A DNA stretch of 14,609 nucleotides from Algoriphagus sp. (GTDB taxonomy: Bacteria > Bacteroidota > Bacteroidia > Cytophagales > Cyclobacteriaceae), in the NCBI GenBank assembly GCA_023255285.1, contig JALRIY010000003.1, forward strand, positions 1,475 to 16,083. Reading direction: 5' to 3'. Position numbers and translations under genes: made by a program. Position 1 is the stretch's first letter, and every line of letters begins with the position of its first letter. The notes below the pieces were generated by a model. That model saw only the letters and a list, made by a program, of their open reading frames with translations. It was not told the origin of the DNA and did not search any database. Below, piece after piece: positions 1-7,378 of this stretch.

Positions 1-518
1 TGCCCTTGGCGAATGGGTAGCGAATACCAAGATCTTCCCGAGTTGAGAAGATTTATTTTTTCCTCTTTTAGGGACAGCAATTGGTACCAAATCGTGGTAG
101 TGATGGAAGGGCTTGCTTGTCCAATTTTTTCTTCAATTCGTTGAGGGGTTGCACTTTTTCCCAGTCCATAGCGCAGGGTATCGGTATACAAATGATGTGT
201 ATAACTCAATTCTCCCTGCTCTGTAAAGCTACTTTGGTGAGGTCCTTCCAAATAAAAATAGAGCTGATTGGAGGCGAGCCAAGAAGGGATCTCTTGGAGA
301 CGAAGTTGCGCAGAGTCTAATTTTTGTGGTAGCATCCCTGGGTAGCCATAGAGAGCTACTTCTTCCAAGCGCTCAAACCCAAGTTTTCGGGCTTGGTCTG
401 CACTTAATTTGTAGACCCCTGATTGGGTTACCCCAACCGTATGGGTAAGCGTTTGGCTAAAGGTAGTCTGGCAGACAAGTACCAGAAGCAAGAGAAGGGC
501 CCGGCCTTGCATCTTCAT
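1..518 (-). CDS. porU: PorU-like type IX secretion signal peptidase/sortase, N-terminal part (truncated by window edge)
   Basis: This reading frame is open from an ATG at 518 to the window edge, giving about 172 residues with no stop. It begins with a signal peptide (MKMQGRALLLLLVLVCQTTFSQ, cleavage probably near residue 20-22). The segment SGVYKLSADQARKLGF, then VALYGYPGMLP, and later NLLNSGRSWY resemble the N-terminal region of PorU as I recall it (typically a GVYK...LG stretch, a YGYGG-LPE stretch and an N-SGR-W-G stretch). PorU is a C25-family cysteine peptidase that, at the outer-membrane surface, removes the C-terminal signal of T9SS cargo and joins the cargo to a surface glycan. The catalytic domain would lie beyond the window. 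The start overlaps the pssA stop in an ATGA, implying translational coupling; a second ATG at 512 is possible. In related genomes porV usually follows porU. A different C25-like surface protein is the main alternative. Confidence 0.75.
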   Translation of the reverse strand, partial: MKMQGRALLLLLVLVCQTTFSQTLTHTVGVTQSGVYKLSADQARKLGFERLEEVALYGYPGMLPQKLDSAQLRLQEIPSWLASNQLYFYLEGPHQSSFTEQGELSYTHHLYTDTLRYGLGKSATPQRIEEKIGQASPSITTTIWYQLLSLKEEKINLLNSGRSWYSLPIRQG

Positions 519-1207
519 TTTTTGGTCAGGGCTTGTTCAAGAATCGATAAGGCCAGGTAGGAGAAGATGACTAAGGGAATGCCAGCCAGTTGCATCCAAG
601 CAAGAAAAAATGCACCGCTGGCGAGTAAAGCATAGCGAAAGGCGTTGTCAGAAAGCCTTCCATTCTTAAATTTTAATGCAATTAATGGGAGTTCAGAAAC
701 TAGTAGAAAGCTTGCTGCCCAGGCGATCAAGACCCCTGCTACGGGACTTGTAACCCAAGGAGCTAGTTGGGGCCAGTAGACAGCAAGGTGGGGAAGACTA
801 GAGAGGAATAGTGCATTGGCAGGCGTAGGCAGTCCAAGAAATCGATCACTTTGCCGTGTATCCAAATTGAATTTTGCTAATCTGTACGCGGAAAACAGGG
901 GAACTATCAGCGTGAAATATGGTAGGATTTGCGACTCGGTTTGTGATTTGGTGAGGGTGTACAAAATTATTCCTGGTAAAACTCCAAACGAAACTACATC
1001 TGCCAGGGAATCCAACTCTTTCCCTATTTCACTTTGAACTTTTAGAATTCTGGCAGCAAAACCATCTAAAAAATCAAATCCTGCAGAAAGAAGCACAAAA
1101 TAGGCGCCAAACAAAAGCTGACCTTCCAACACCCAAAGGATACCCAATACTCCTGAGAGGAGATTCAATAAGGTGATAAGGTTGGGTATTTGGGCTTTCA
1201 AATTCAC
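515..1207 (-). CDS. pssA: CDP-diacylglycerol--serine O-phosphatidyltransferase (phosphatidylserine synthase)
   Basis: This integral inner-membrane enzyme transfers phosphatidyl from CDP-diacylglycerol to L-serine, giving phosphatidylserine, the precursor of phosphatidylethanolamine. The complete CDP-alcohol phosphatidyltransferase signature is present: D45, D48-G49, A52-R53, G62, D66 and D70, matching DxxDGxxAR-x8-GxxxDxxxD, where the four aspartates bind metal and substrate. PNLITLLNLLSG near the N-terminus and GLPTPANA near residue 125 are typical of the PssA branch rather than PgsA. About six to seven hydrophobic segments are visible over 230 residues, a normal length. The start is GTG at 1207, overlapping the upstream hydrolase stop as GTGA; no ATG is better placed. 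The stop overlaps the porU start. It is the middle gene of a coupled three-gene operon. Confidence 0.93.
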   Translation of the reverse strand: MNLKAQIPNLITLLNLLSGVLGILWVLEGQLLFGAYFVLLSAGFDFLDGFAARILKVQSEIGKELDSLADVVSFGVLPGIILYTLTKSQTESQILPYFTLIVPLFSAYRLAKFNLDTRQSDRFLGLPTPANALFLSSLPHLAVYWPQLAPWVTSPVAGVLIAWAASFLLVSELPLIALKFKNGRLSDNAFRYALLASGAFFLAWMQLAGIPLVIFSYLALSILEQALTKK

Positions 1208-1857
1208 GGATTTGCTTTTAAACCTACAAAGGGATTATTCTTTTTTTCAAAACCAATAGTTGTTTCTGGCCCATGGCCGGGGAAAATTACCGTTTCTTCA
1301 GGGAGAATAAACAATTGGGACTTTATCTTTTCCAGTAGTAGGGAATGATTTCCTCCAGGAAGGTCTGTGCGTCCAATACTGCCTCTAAAGAGTGCGTCTC
1401 CAGCAATACAGCGCCTACTTTCTTCGTGGTAAAATGCTAGGTGTCCGGGTGCATGTCCGGGTACAAAGATACAGCGTAGCTTTTCCTTACCAACATAAAT
1501 TTCTTGCCCTTCAACTAAATAGGAGGTTGCTTGAGCAGGAACATAGTCCCGAAAACCATAGTTAGGTGCATACACCTCAACCGATTTTAAGACTGGAACT
1601 TCCAGGACATGGATGTGTAAAGGAACTAGAAATCGATCCATGGCCCAAGCATTTCCAAGCACGTGATCGATGTGGCAATGGGTATTGAGTAGTTGGCTTA
1701 CCTTCAAATTTTGGTCTAGTACAAATGCTTCTAGCTCCTTTTTTTCTTCTAGGGTATGGCATCCTGGATCAATTAAGGTAGCATTCCTTTCCTCATCGTA
1801 CAGGAGGTAGGTATTTTCTTGAAAAGGGTTGAAAGTGAAGCACTTGATATGGAGCAT
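1204..1857 (-). CDS. MBL-fold metallo-hydrolase, glyoxalase II-like
   Basis: This is a cytoplasmic metallo-beta-lactamase-fold hydrolase of 217 residues. The dinuclear metal ligand set is complete: THCHIDH (H60, H62, D64, H65), PGHAPGH (H135, with H139 conserved), D154 in AGDALFRGSIGRTD and H195 in FPGHGPET. The order and spacing fit the glyoxalase II / YcbL group, which cleaves thioesters such as S-lactoylglutathione. The protein ends shortly after the last histidine and lacks the C-terminal glutathione-binding domain of full-length GloB, so the real thiol substrate is unknown. It is first in the minus-strand operon with pssA and porU, and its TGA overlaps the pssA GTG. The ATG at 1857 gives the usual beginning of the family (hydrophobic strand, then NPFQENTYLL). 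The general call is secure, the substrate is not. Confidence 0.9.
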   Translation of the reverse strand: MLHIKCFTFNPFQENTYLLYDEERNATLIDPGCHTLEEKKELEAFVLDQNLKVSQLLNTHCHIDHVLGNAWAMDRFLVPLHIHVLEVPVLKSVEVYAPNYGFRDYVPAQATSYLVEGQEIYVGKEKLRCIFVPGHAPGHLAFYHEESRRCIAGDALFRGSIGRTDLPGGNHSLLLEKIKSQLFILPEETVIFPGHGPETTIGFEKKNNPFVGLKANP

Positions 1858-1912
1858 GTGAAAAGTCTTCGAGATTAAGGCAAAGTAAAGAATTATGGAC
1901 TTAATTTAGGAC
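1858..1912. promoter_or_regulatory. Divergent intergenic region between the hydrolase operon and the FAD oxidoreductase operon
   Basis: These 55 bp separate two divergently transcribed gene sets and so probably hold both promoters. On the minus strand, TTACTTTG at 1888-1881 is one base off the Bacteroidota -7 consensus TAnnTTTG and lies 23 nt from the hydrolase ATG, but no TTTG -33 box sits 19-21 nt upstream. On the plus strand, TAATTTAG at 1902-1909 is also one base off but is so close to the ATG at 1913 that its transcript would be leaderless. The location is well supported; the individual boxes are weak. Confidence 0.35.
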
Positions 1913-2959
1913 ATGGAAATTGATTTTTTAATCATTGGACAAGGTTTGGCAGGTTCTGCCTTGGGGTATCGCTTGATTCAGCAAGGAAAGAAGGTAGTGC
2001 TATTGGATCTACCGGGCAAGAATCAAAGTAGTCAGGTGGCGGCGGGTCTATTCAACCCTGTTACTGGTAGGAAAATGGTGAAGACCTGGAAAGGAGAGGT
2101 GCTTTTTCCTGAGATTGCCCCGTTTTACCAGGAATTAGAGAAAGTTACGGGAAGAAAATTTCTGACTTTACAGCCGATTTACCGGCCTTTTTTATCTATT
2201 GAAGAACAAAATGAGTGGATGGGCCACTCAAGTGATCCAGAAATCCAGCCTTTTTTAAACAAAATTGAAGTTGAGAGTCAACAACATAGGATAAAGGATC
2301 CCTTTGGAGGTGTGATGCTTCAAGAATCGGGATGGTTAGATATCCCAACTCTTTTGGAAGGGATGGTATCCTTTTTTGGGGACCGGTTGCAGCAAGAGGA
2401 ATTTAAGGAAGAGGAGTTGATACAAGAGGGAGATTATTGGAGCTATGCGGGTTGGAAGGTCCGGGCAATCATTTATTGCAATGGACTAGGGGCCTTGCGT
2501 TCTAGATTTTTTTCCTTTCTTCCTTTTGCTCCTGTCAAGGGGGAGATTTTGGAAGTCAAACAAGATTTTAATCCACCTTATATAGTCAATAGGGGTGTTT
2601 TCCGAGTACCCTTGCCCAATGGAAATTTTAGGGTGGGCTCAACCTATAGCTGGCATGACTTGGAGGAAGGGCCTACAGAAACAGCTCAAAAGGACTTACT
2701 GAATAAGTTGATGGAAGTGGTGCCTGTACCTGTGGAGGAAGTGGTCGCTCATCGGGTGGGCATTCGCCCGGCCACGAAGGATAGAAAGCCGTTTTTAGGA
2801 AAACATCCTTTACAAAAAAACGTTTACATCTTCAATGGATTTGGGGCTAAGGGAGTTTCTTTGGTTCCGTACTTTAGCGCGTGCATGCAGGATTTTCTTT
2901 TGGAAGATAGGCCTTTGCCTGCTGAAGTGTCGATCTCTCGGTATTTTACTTATATTTAG
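1913..2959 (+). CDS. FAD-dependent oxidoreductase, DAO family
   Basis: This is a flavoprotein of 348 residues with a Rossmann dinucleotide-binding motif at the extreme N-terminus (GQGLAG, residues 9-14) and an acidic residue, D32, ending the second strand where FAD ribose is usually held. VKGEILEV near the middle and the C-terminal HRVGIRPATKDRKPFLG (residues 280-296) followed by NGFGAKG (308-314) are characteristic of the D-amino-acid oxidase / glycine oxidase superfamily, where the last loop closes over the flavin. There is no signal peptide, so it is cytoplasmic. It probably oxidises an amine or amino acid, but nothing visible fixes the substrate. It is the first gene of the plus-strand set and ends 21 nt before the next start. 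No convincing ribosome-binding site precedes the ATG, as is common in this phylum. Confidence 0.85.
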   Translation: MEIDFLIIGQGLAGSALGYRLIQQGKKVVLLDLPGKNQSSQVAAGLFNPVTGRKMVKTWKGEVLFPEIAPFYQELEKVTGRKFLTLQPIYRPFLSIEEQNEWMGHSSDPEIQPFLNKIEVESQQHRIKDPFGGVMLQESGWLDIPTLLEGMVSFFGDRLQQEEFKEEELIQEGDYWSYAGWKVRAIIYCNGLGALRSRFFSFLPFAPVKGEILEVKQDFNPPYIVNRGVFRVPLPNGNFRVGSTYSWHDLEEGPTETAQKDLLNKLMEVVPVPVEEVVAHRVGIRPATKDRKPFLGKHPLQKNVYIFNGFGAKGVSLVPYFSACMQDFLLEDRPLPAEVSISRYFTYI

Positions 2960-2980
2960 AATCTTACTTGATTGTTGGAA

Positions 2981-5900
2981 ATGCGTATGCATGTGATTCG
3001 AACTCTTTTTTTTATACTTCTAGTAGGCTACACGACACAAGCCTGGGCACAATTTGACCAGGAACGTTTTGGTAAAAACCGAATTCAACACAAGGAGTTT
3101 GACTGGTACTTTTATACGTCTGCAAATTTTGAAGTTTACTATTACGATAGGGGTGGTGTAAATGCCAAGATGGCCATTGAATTTTTGGAGTCAGAATTCA
3201 ATAAATTGACACAGAATATAGGGTATGTTGCCTATACCAAGCCTCGAATTTATCTGTATAATTCCCCGGAGGAGCGCCTGCAAAGTAACTTGGATCTGAA
3301 CGCAGAACTGTACAACGAAGAAGGAGAAACAAAATTCACTCGGCTGGTAGCAGAGGTCGCCTACAAGGGTAGAACGGATTTATTGAAAGAGGATTTACTT
3401 TTTGCAACCTCCAAGGTCATCGTCAGAGAGATGTTGTATGGGGCTTCTGTTTCCGATGCTTTTCAGTCTAATCTAATTAGTAATTTTCCAGATTGGTATG
3501 TAGATGGAATTGCCCTCTACTTGGCAAAGGGATGGAGTAGGGAAATGGATGATTACATCCGTCGTTACCTTAAAAATACGTCAACCCCCAAGTTACACAC
3601 CTTAACTGACTTGGAAGCGGGTCTTGTGGGGCAATCTATTTGGAATTACATCGCTGAGAAATATGGCCGACGCTATGTTTCTAGTATTTTAAATCTTTCT
3701 AGAATCAATCGAAGCGAAGAAAATAGTATAGCCAATACGATAGGAATCAACATCAAGACATTTTATTCCGATTGGCAGCAGTTTTACTTAAAGGTCAATG
3801 AGCCTGTTTACGCTACTTTCAAAAGTGTAGACTCCAAAAAAGCTGTGGCATCTACCTCCTCCCGTGTTAACGGGGCCATTTCAGATCTTAAATTTAGCCC
3901 TGACGGGGTACACCTCGCCTATGTTTTAAATAATGCGGGCAAAGCAACGGTTTGGGTCCGCGAACTGTCCTCGGGGATGGAGCAAAGGATTTACCAAGGG
4001 GGGTCCAAGCACGAGGAACTTCCACCCAATGTTTATTCCCCTGTTATCGCTTGGAGGGATTCCGCTACTATAGCTATTGCCACCTTCAAACGAGGATTAA
4101 CCACACTTAGGCAACGTTCCTTGGATGGGTCTTCTCGAGACAAAATATTTCTTCGGAATATTACTCAAATTCTAAGTTTTGATTTCAATGAATCTGGAAA
4201 GAATATGGTGATTTCTGCCATTTCGAATGGAAAAACCGATCTTTACTCACTCAACACTAGGGGTCAGGGGAAACGATTGACAGACGATGCTTTTGACGAA
4301 CTCAACCCTGTGTTTTTGAATGATTCCACCATTGTGTACTCTTCAAACTTCACACAATGGTCCGATTCTCTAGTAAAAGCAGCTCCCGTGTTGGCAAACT
4401 TTCCAGAGCAGTACAACCTGTTTCAGGTTCAAGTCTTGAAAGATACCACGGTGTTTTCTAAGCTAACGAACGCAAATAGTAAGAATACGCTGCCAAGAAA
4501 ATTAAATTCAAACAACTTGGTTTTTTTGAGTGATTTGAGTGGTATTTCAAACCTCATGCGCCACAATATTGGTAACCAGGTTTCTACACAGATATCGGCT
4601 TTTGAGACGAGTATTGAAGTGTTTGATGTGAGTGCTCGAATGAATAGGCTAGCCTTTGCCCTCCGAAATGGGAAAGAATCTCAACTTTTCGTGGAGGGAT
4701 ATACTGCGGCTGACCAATTTACGCCAAGTACCCCAAGAATCCAGTTGGCCCAGGTAAAGGAATTAAATGAACGGCTTGCTGCCCGCAGGCAATTAGAAGC
4801 AAAGACCCAGCAAGTAAATCGGGCCAAGGAAGAACAATTAGCAGGGCCTGAGCTAGTGGAAGCTAGGAGTCCATTGGATACACTAACTAAGCAAACCTCT
4901 TCCTTGACGACAGATCGTCTACGATTTGAGACCCGAAGAGGGGTGAATACGGATAATTATACTTTCGATTCTCTCCCAAACAGAGTAGCTGTTCCTGCTA
5001 AAGTTAGCACCACTAAGCCTGATGCACCAGGGAGTATTTTGGATACGTTTAGAAAGCAAAACTTGCGAAAAATGGTATCTGGTCCGCGACCAATGGAAAC
5101 TCAATTTTTTACCAACCACATCAACTCACGGTTTTTAGTAGATCCACTCCGAGGGTTTGGAATGAGCCTCCAAGGAAAGATGACGGATGTATTGGACAAC
5201 CATCAGTTTATGGGTGGAATCATGACTGCTTTGGATTTTGACTCGGGTGGGGATATTTGGTTTGAATACGAATACCTCAAATCTCGACTTGACTTTCGAG
5301 GAAGGTATGATCGTAAACTCCTCAGAGTAAGTGATGGAGATGTAAATTTTCAGAAATATGTTTTGACTAAGGTGGAAGCTGGGGTAGCTTATCCCATGTC
5401 CATCCACTCTCGAGTCTATGTTGCCCCTTTTGCTGCTAAAACGCAGTATTTCAACTTGAATGAGGATTCATTGATCTATAGTAATATCCCCGATCTGAAT
5501 CAATTGGATGTTTCCTATGTGGGTGGAAAGGCGGAGTATGTGTACGACCGAACGGAACCGATGGGCTTGTATTCGTTTACAGGCACGAAAGGGAAGATTG
5601 GCTTTCAACACTATCAGGGATTGAATTTAAGTAATCGTTCCTTTAGTAATTTGTATGTAGATCTCCGTAACTACCAGAAAATACACAAAAATGTGGTCTT
5701 GGCATCCAAGTTCTATTACGGGTCTTTCCTAGGTCCAAATCCCCAAAATTACCTTGTTGGGGGGATGGACAATTGGTTGTTTAACTCATTCTACAATCCT
5801 CCCGCAAATAGACCTGAGCCTTCTCCTGTACGGAATCCACAGGGGGTTGAAAACTCAAATTTGCTTTTTGCTGATTTTGTGGACTTAAGGGGATTTGATT

Positions 5901-6283
5901 ACGATGAAATTCGAGGGAGAAACGTCCTCACCTTTTCGACAGAATTGAGATTACCCTTGTTTTCCTATTTAACACGAGGAAATATCACTTCCAATTTTAT
6001 TAAGAATTTTCAGTTGGTCGGTTTCTATGACATTGGTTCAGCTTGGAACGATGCCGCTCCTTGGGAGAAGATCAATGATCAAAATACAGAAGTCATCAAC
6101 ACTTCAGGTTCACCTTTTGTGATTGTCTTGAATAATTTTAACAATCCATGGTTACAAAGTTATGGTGCAGGATTACGAACAGTATTGCTCAATTACTATG
6201 TGAAATTTGACGTGGCACGTCCTGTGCGGAATTATAAAAATGAAGATTTGAAATTTTACTTTACTTTGGGGTATAATTTCTAA
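2981..6283 (+). CDS. Large outer-membrane protein: degenerate peptidase-MA-like domain, TolB-like beta-propeller and Omp85-like barrel
   Basis: The protein is about 1100 residues. I place the start at the ATG at 2981, because MRMHVIRTLFFILLVGYTTQ, ending at AWAQ, is a clean signal peptide; TTG at 2972 only adds three residues. Residues about 40-270 look like a peptidase-MA-type domain (FPDWYVDGIALYLAKGW, 169-185), but the position of the HExxH zinc motif reads REMLY (149-153), so catalysis is unlikely. Residues about 295-600 hold TolB/WD40-like repeats, for example LKFSPDGVHLAYV. A charged, helix-prone linker follows near 585-700. From about 710 there is a beta-barrel with Omp85 hallmarks: LRGF at 969-972, then a strand resembling ELRLPLF, DIGSAW, YGAGLR, a KFDVARP strand and a terminal Phe. 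It lies 21 nt after the FAD gene and 11 nt before yicC. Such proteins are often annotated as TolB-like; the true function is unknown to me. Confidence 0.8.
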   Translation: MRMHVIRTLFFILLVGYTTQAWAQFDQERFGKNRIQHKEFDWYFYTSANFEVYYYDRGGVNAKMAIEFLESEFNKLTQNIGYVAYTKPRIYLYNSPEERLQSNLDLNAELYNEEGETKFTRLVAEVAYKGRTDLLKEDLLFATSKVIVREMLYGASVSDAFQSNLISNFPDWYVDGIALYLAKGWSREMDDYIRRYLKNTSTPKLHTLTDLEAGLVGQSIWNYIAEKYGRRYVSSILNLSRINRSEENSIANTIGINIKTFYSDWQQFYLKVNEPVYATFKSVDSKKAVASTSSRVNGAISDLKFSPDGVHLAYVLNNAGKATVWVRELSSGMEQRIYQGGSKHEELPPNVYSPVIAWRDSATIAIATFKRGLTTLRQRSLDGSSRDKIFLRNITQILSFDFNESGKNMVISAISNGKTDLYSLNTRGQGKRLTDDAFDELNPVFLNDSTIVYSSNFTQWSDSLVKAAPVLANFPEQYNLFQVQVLKDTTVFSKLTNANSKNTLPRKLNSNNLVFLSDLSGISNLMRHNIGNQVSTQISAFETSIEVFDVSARMNRLAFALRNGKESQLFVEGYTAADQFTPSTPRIQLAQVKELNERLAARRQLEAKTQQVNRAKEEQLAGPELVEARSPLDTLTKQTSSLTTDRLRFETRRGVNTDNYTFDSLPNRVAVPAKVSTTKPDAPGSILDTFRKQNLRKMVSGPRPMETQFFTNHINSRFLVDPLRGFGMSLQGKMTDVLDNHQFMGGIMTALDFDSGGDIWFEYEYLKSRLDFRGRYDRKLLRVSDGDVNFQKYVLTKVEAGVAYPMSIHSRVYVAPFAAKTQYFNLNEDSLIYSNIPDLNQLDVSYVGGKAEYVYDRTEPMGLYSFTGTKGKIGFQHYQGLNLSNRSFSNLYVDLRNYQKIHKNVVLASKFYYGSFLGPNPQNYLVGGMDNWLFNSFYNPPANRPEPSPVRNPQGVENSNLLFADFVDLRGFDYDEIRGRNVLTFSTELRLPLFSYLTRGNITSNFIKNFQLVGFYDIGSAWNDAAPWEKINDQNTEVINTSGSPFVIVLNNFNNPWLQSYGAGLRTVLLNYYVKFDVARPVRNYKNEDLKFYFTLGYNF

Positions 6284-6294
6284 AAGAAGTACAT

Positions 6295-7173
6295 ATGATC
6301 AAATCCATGACTGGCTACGGGGTAGCCGGATTTGAGAATGAGCATCTGGTAATCCAAGTAGAGGTCCGGACGCTCAACTCAAAAATGCTAGACCTTTCTA
6401 TTCGAAGCCCTAGGCAATTTGCTGATAAAGAGTCTGAGATCCGAAATCTTGTACAGGCGAGTTTGGATAGAGGGAAGGTCAGCATCTCTATTGATTTTTT
6501 TACCAAAGGAAGTCAAAACTTACCCGTGCAACTCAATGAAGAGTTATTTAAAAGCTATTACCATACCTTTGAGCAGCTAGCAGCTTCGGTAGGCGGTTCA
6601 ACGACTGATTTATTTAAACTTGCGCTTCAAGCCCCACAGGTGATGGTCAACAGCCCAGTGGAACGAGAGGATCAGGAAGATTGGGCACAGGTAAAATTAG
6701 TATTGGAAGAGGCATTGCGTCGTTGCGAAGGTTTTCGAGAAGATGAAGGAGCCTCACTTTTTGTGAAATTGACCGAGAACATTGATCTCATCCGACAGGG
6801 ATGGTCTTTAATTAAAGCGGAGGAGTCGACCCGTAAAGAAAAAATTCAAAATCGTATTCGTGGACATTTTTCTCAGTGGATGGAAGAGCATGCTTTTGAT
6901 GCAAATCGATTTGAACAAGAGCTCATCTATTATTTTGAGAAATTAGATATCAATGAAGAACTAGTGCGCTTGGAAACTCACCTAGATTACTTCACCAAGT
7001 GCATGGAATCGGAGGTGAATCAGGGTAAAAAATTGGGATTTATTAGTCAAGAGATTGGTAGAGAGATCAATACCATTGGTTCGAAAGCGAATGATGCAGG
7101 GATACAAAAGATCGTGATTCAAATGAAAGATGAGCTAGAAAAGATAAAAGAACAAACCTTAAATGTGTTGTAA
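6295..7173 (+). CDS. yicC: YicC family protein (endoribonuclease YicC-like)
   Basis: This is a complete YicC-family protein of 292 residues, close to the usual length. Its N-terminus, MIKSMTGYG, is the family signature (SMTGYG), and the C-terminus has the equally conserved KKLGFISQEIGREINTIGSK followed by a helical tail (KDELEKIKEQTLNVL). The C-terminal DUF1732-type region is acidic and helical. In E. coli YicC has been described as an endoribonuclease linked to small-RNA decay; that activity is inferred here from the family, not seen. It lies 11 nt after the barrel protein gene with an A-rich AAAAGAAG leader before the ATG, so it is likely cotranscribed and ends that transcript. gmk, a frequent neighbour of yicC in other bacteria, is not directly downstream. 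Confidence 0.93.
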   Translation: MIKSMTGYGVAGFENEHLVIQVEVRTLNSKMLDLSIRSPRQFADKESEIRNLVQASLDRGKVSISIDFFTKGSQNLPVQLNEELFKSYYHTFEQLAASVGGSTTDLFKLALQAPQVMVNSPVEREDQEDWAQVKLVLEEALRRCEGFREDEGASLFVKLTENIDLIRQGWSLIKAEESTRKEKIQNRIRGHFSQWMEEHAFDANRFEQELIYYFEKLDINEELVRLETHLDYFTKCMESEVNQGKKLGFISQEIGREINTIGSKANDAGIQKIVIQMKDELEKIKEQTLNVL

Positions 7174-7188
7174 GTTGACTAAGTCAAC
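7174..7188. repeat. Perfect 15-bp palindrome directly after the yicC stop
   Basis: GTTGACT-A-AGTCAAC is a perfect inverted repeat with a single central base that begins at the first base after the yicC stop codon. It has no following T-run, so it is not an intrinsic terminator. It could be a protein-binding site, an RNA 3'-end structure or chance. Confidence 0.4.
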
Positions 7189-7268
7189 GGATGGATACTC
7201 CCCGGTTTACAGCCTACTCTATTGAATAGCAATCCTATTACTGGTAATTAGCGAATCTGTCATTTACT

Positions 7269-7300
7269 GAAAAAGGCCTGATTTCAGGCCTTTTTTATTT
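7269..7300 (+). terminator. Intrinsic terminator downstream of yicC
   Basis: An 11-bp stem (AAAAAGGCCTG paired with CAGGCCTTTTT, 4-nt loop ATTT) runs directly into TTTTTTATTT on the plus strand. It lies about 95 nt after the yicC stop and fits termination of the FAD oxidoreductase - barrel protein - yicC transcript. The A-run on its left side means it could also act weakly on the minus strand. Confidence 0.85.
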
Positions 7301-7341
7301 ACGATTTTAGGAAGATTCTGTCAATTCAGCATAGCTGCTTG

Positions 7342-7374
7342 GACAAAAAAAAGACCCGATTAATCGGGTCTTTT
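7342..7374 (-). terminator. Intrinsic terminator downstream of the TonB-family gene
   Basis: A perfect 26-bp palindrome at 7349-7374 (AAAAGACCCGAT, TA, ATCGGGTCTTTT) folds with an effective TTAA loop. On the minus strand the stem is followed by eight consecutive T residues, so it ends the sprA-gcvH-vanZ-tonB direction; it starts 5 nt after the tonB stop. Together with the yicC terminator it insulates two converging transcripts. Confidence 0.88.
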
Positions 7375-7378
7375 GGAA

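Noticed and set aside
81..320. Plus-strand ORF of 79 codons near the left edge
   Set aside because: It lies antisense to the porU-like frame, which has a signal peptide and family motifs; the plus-strand translation looks non-protein-like.
1881..1888. TTACTTTG as a promoter -7 box for the hydrolase operon
   Set aside because: It is one base off consensus and lacks a -33 TTTG at 19-21 nt; kept only as part of the divergent intergenic entry.
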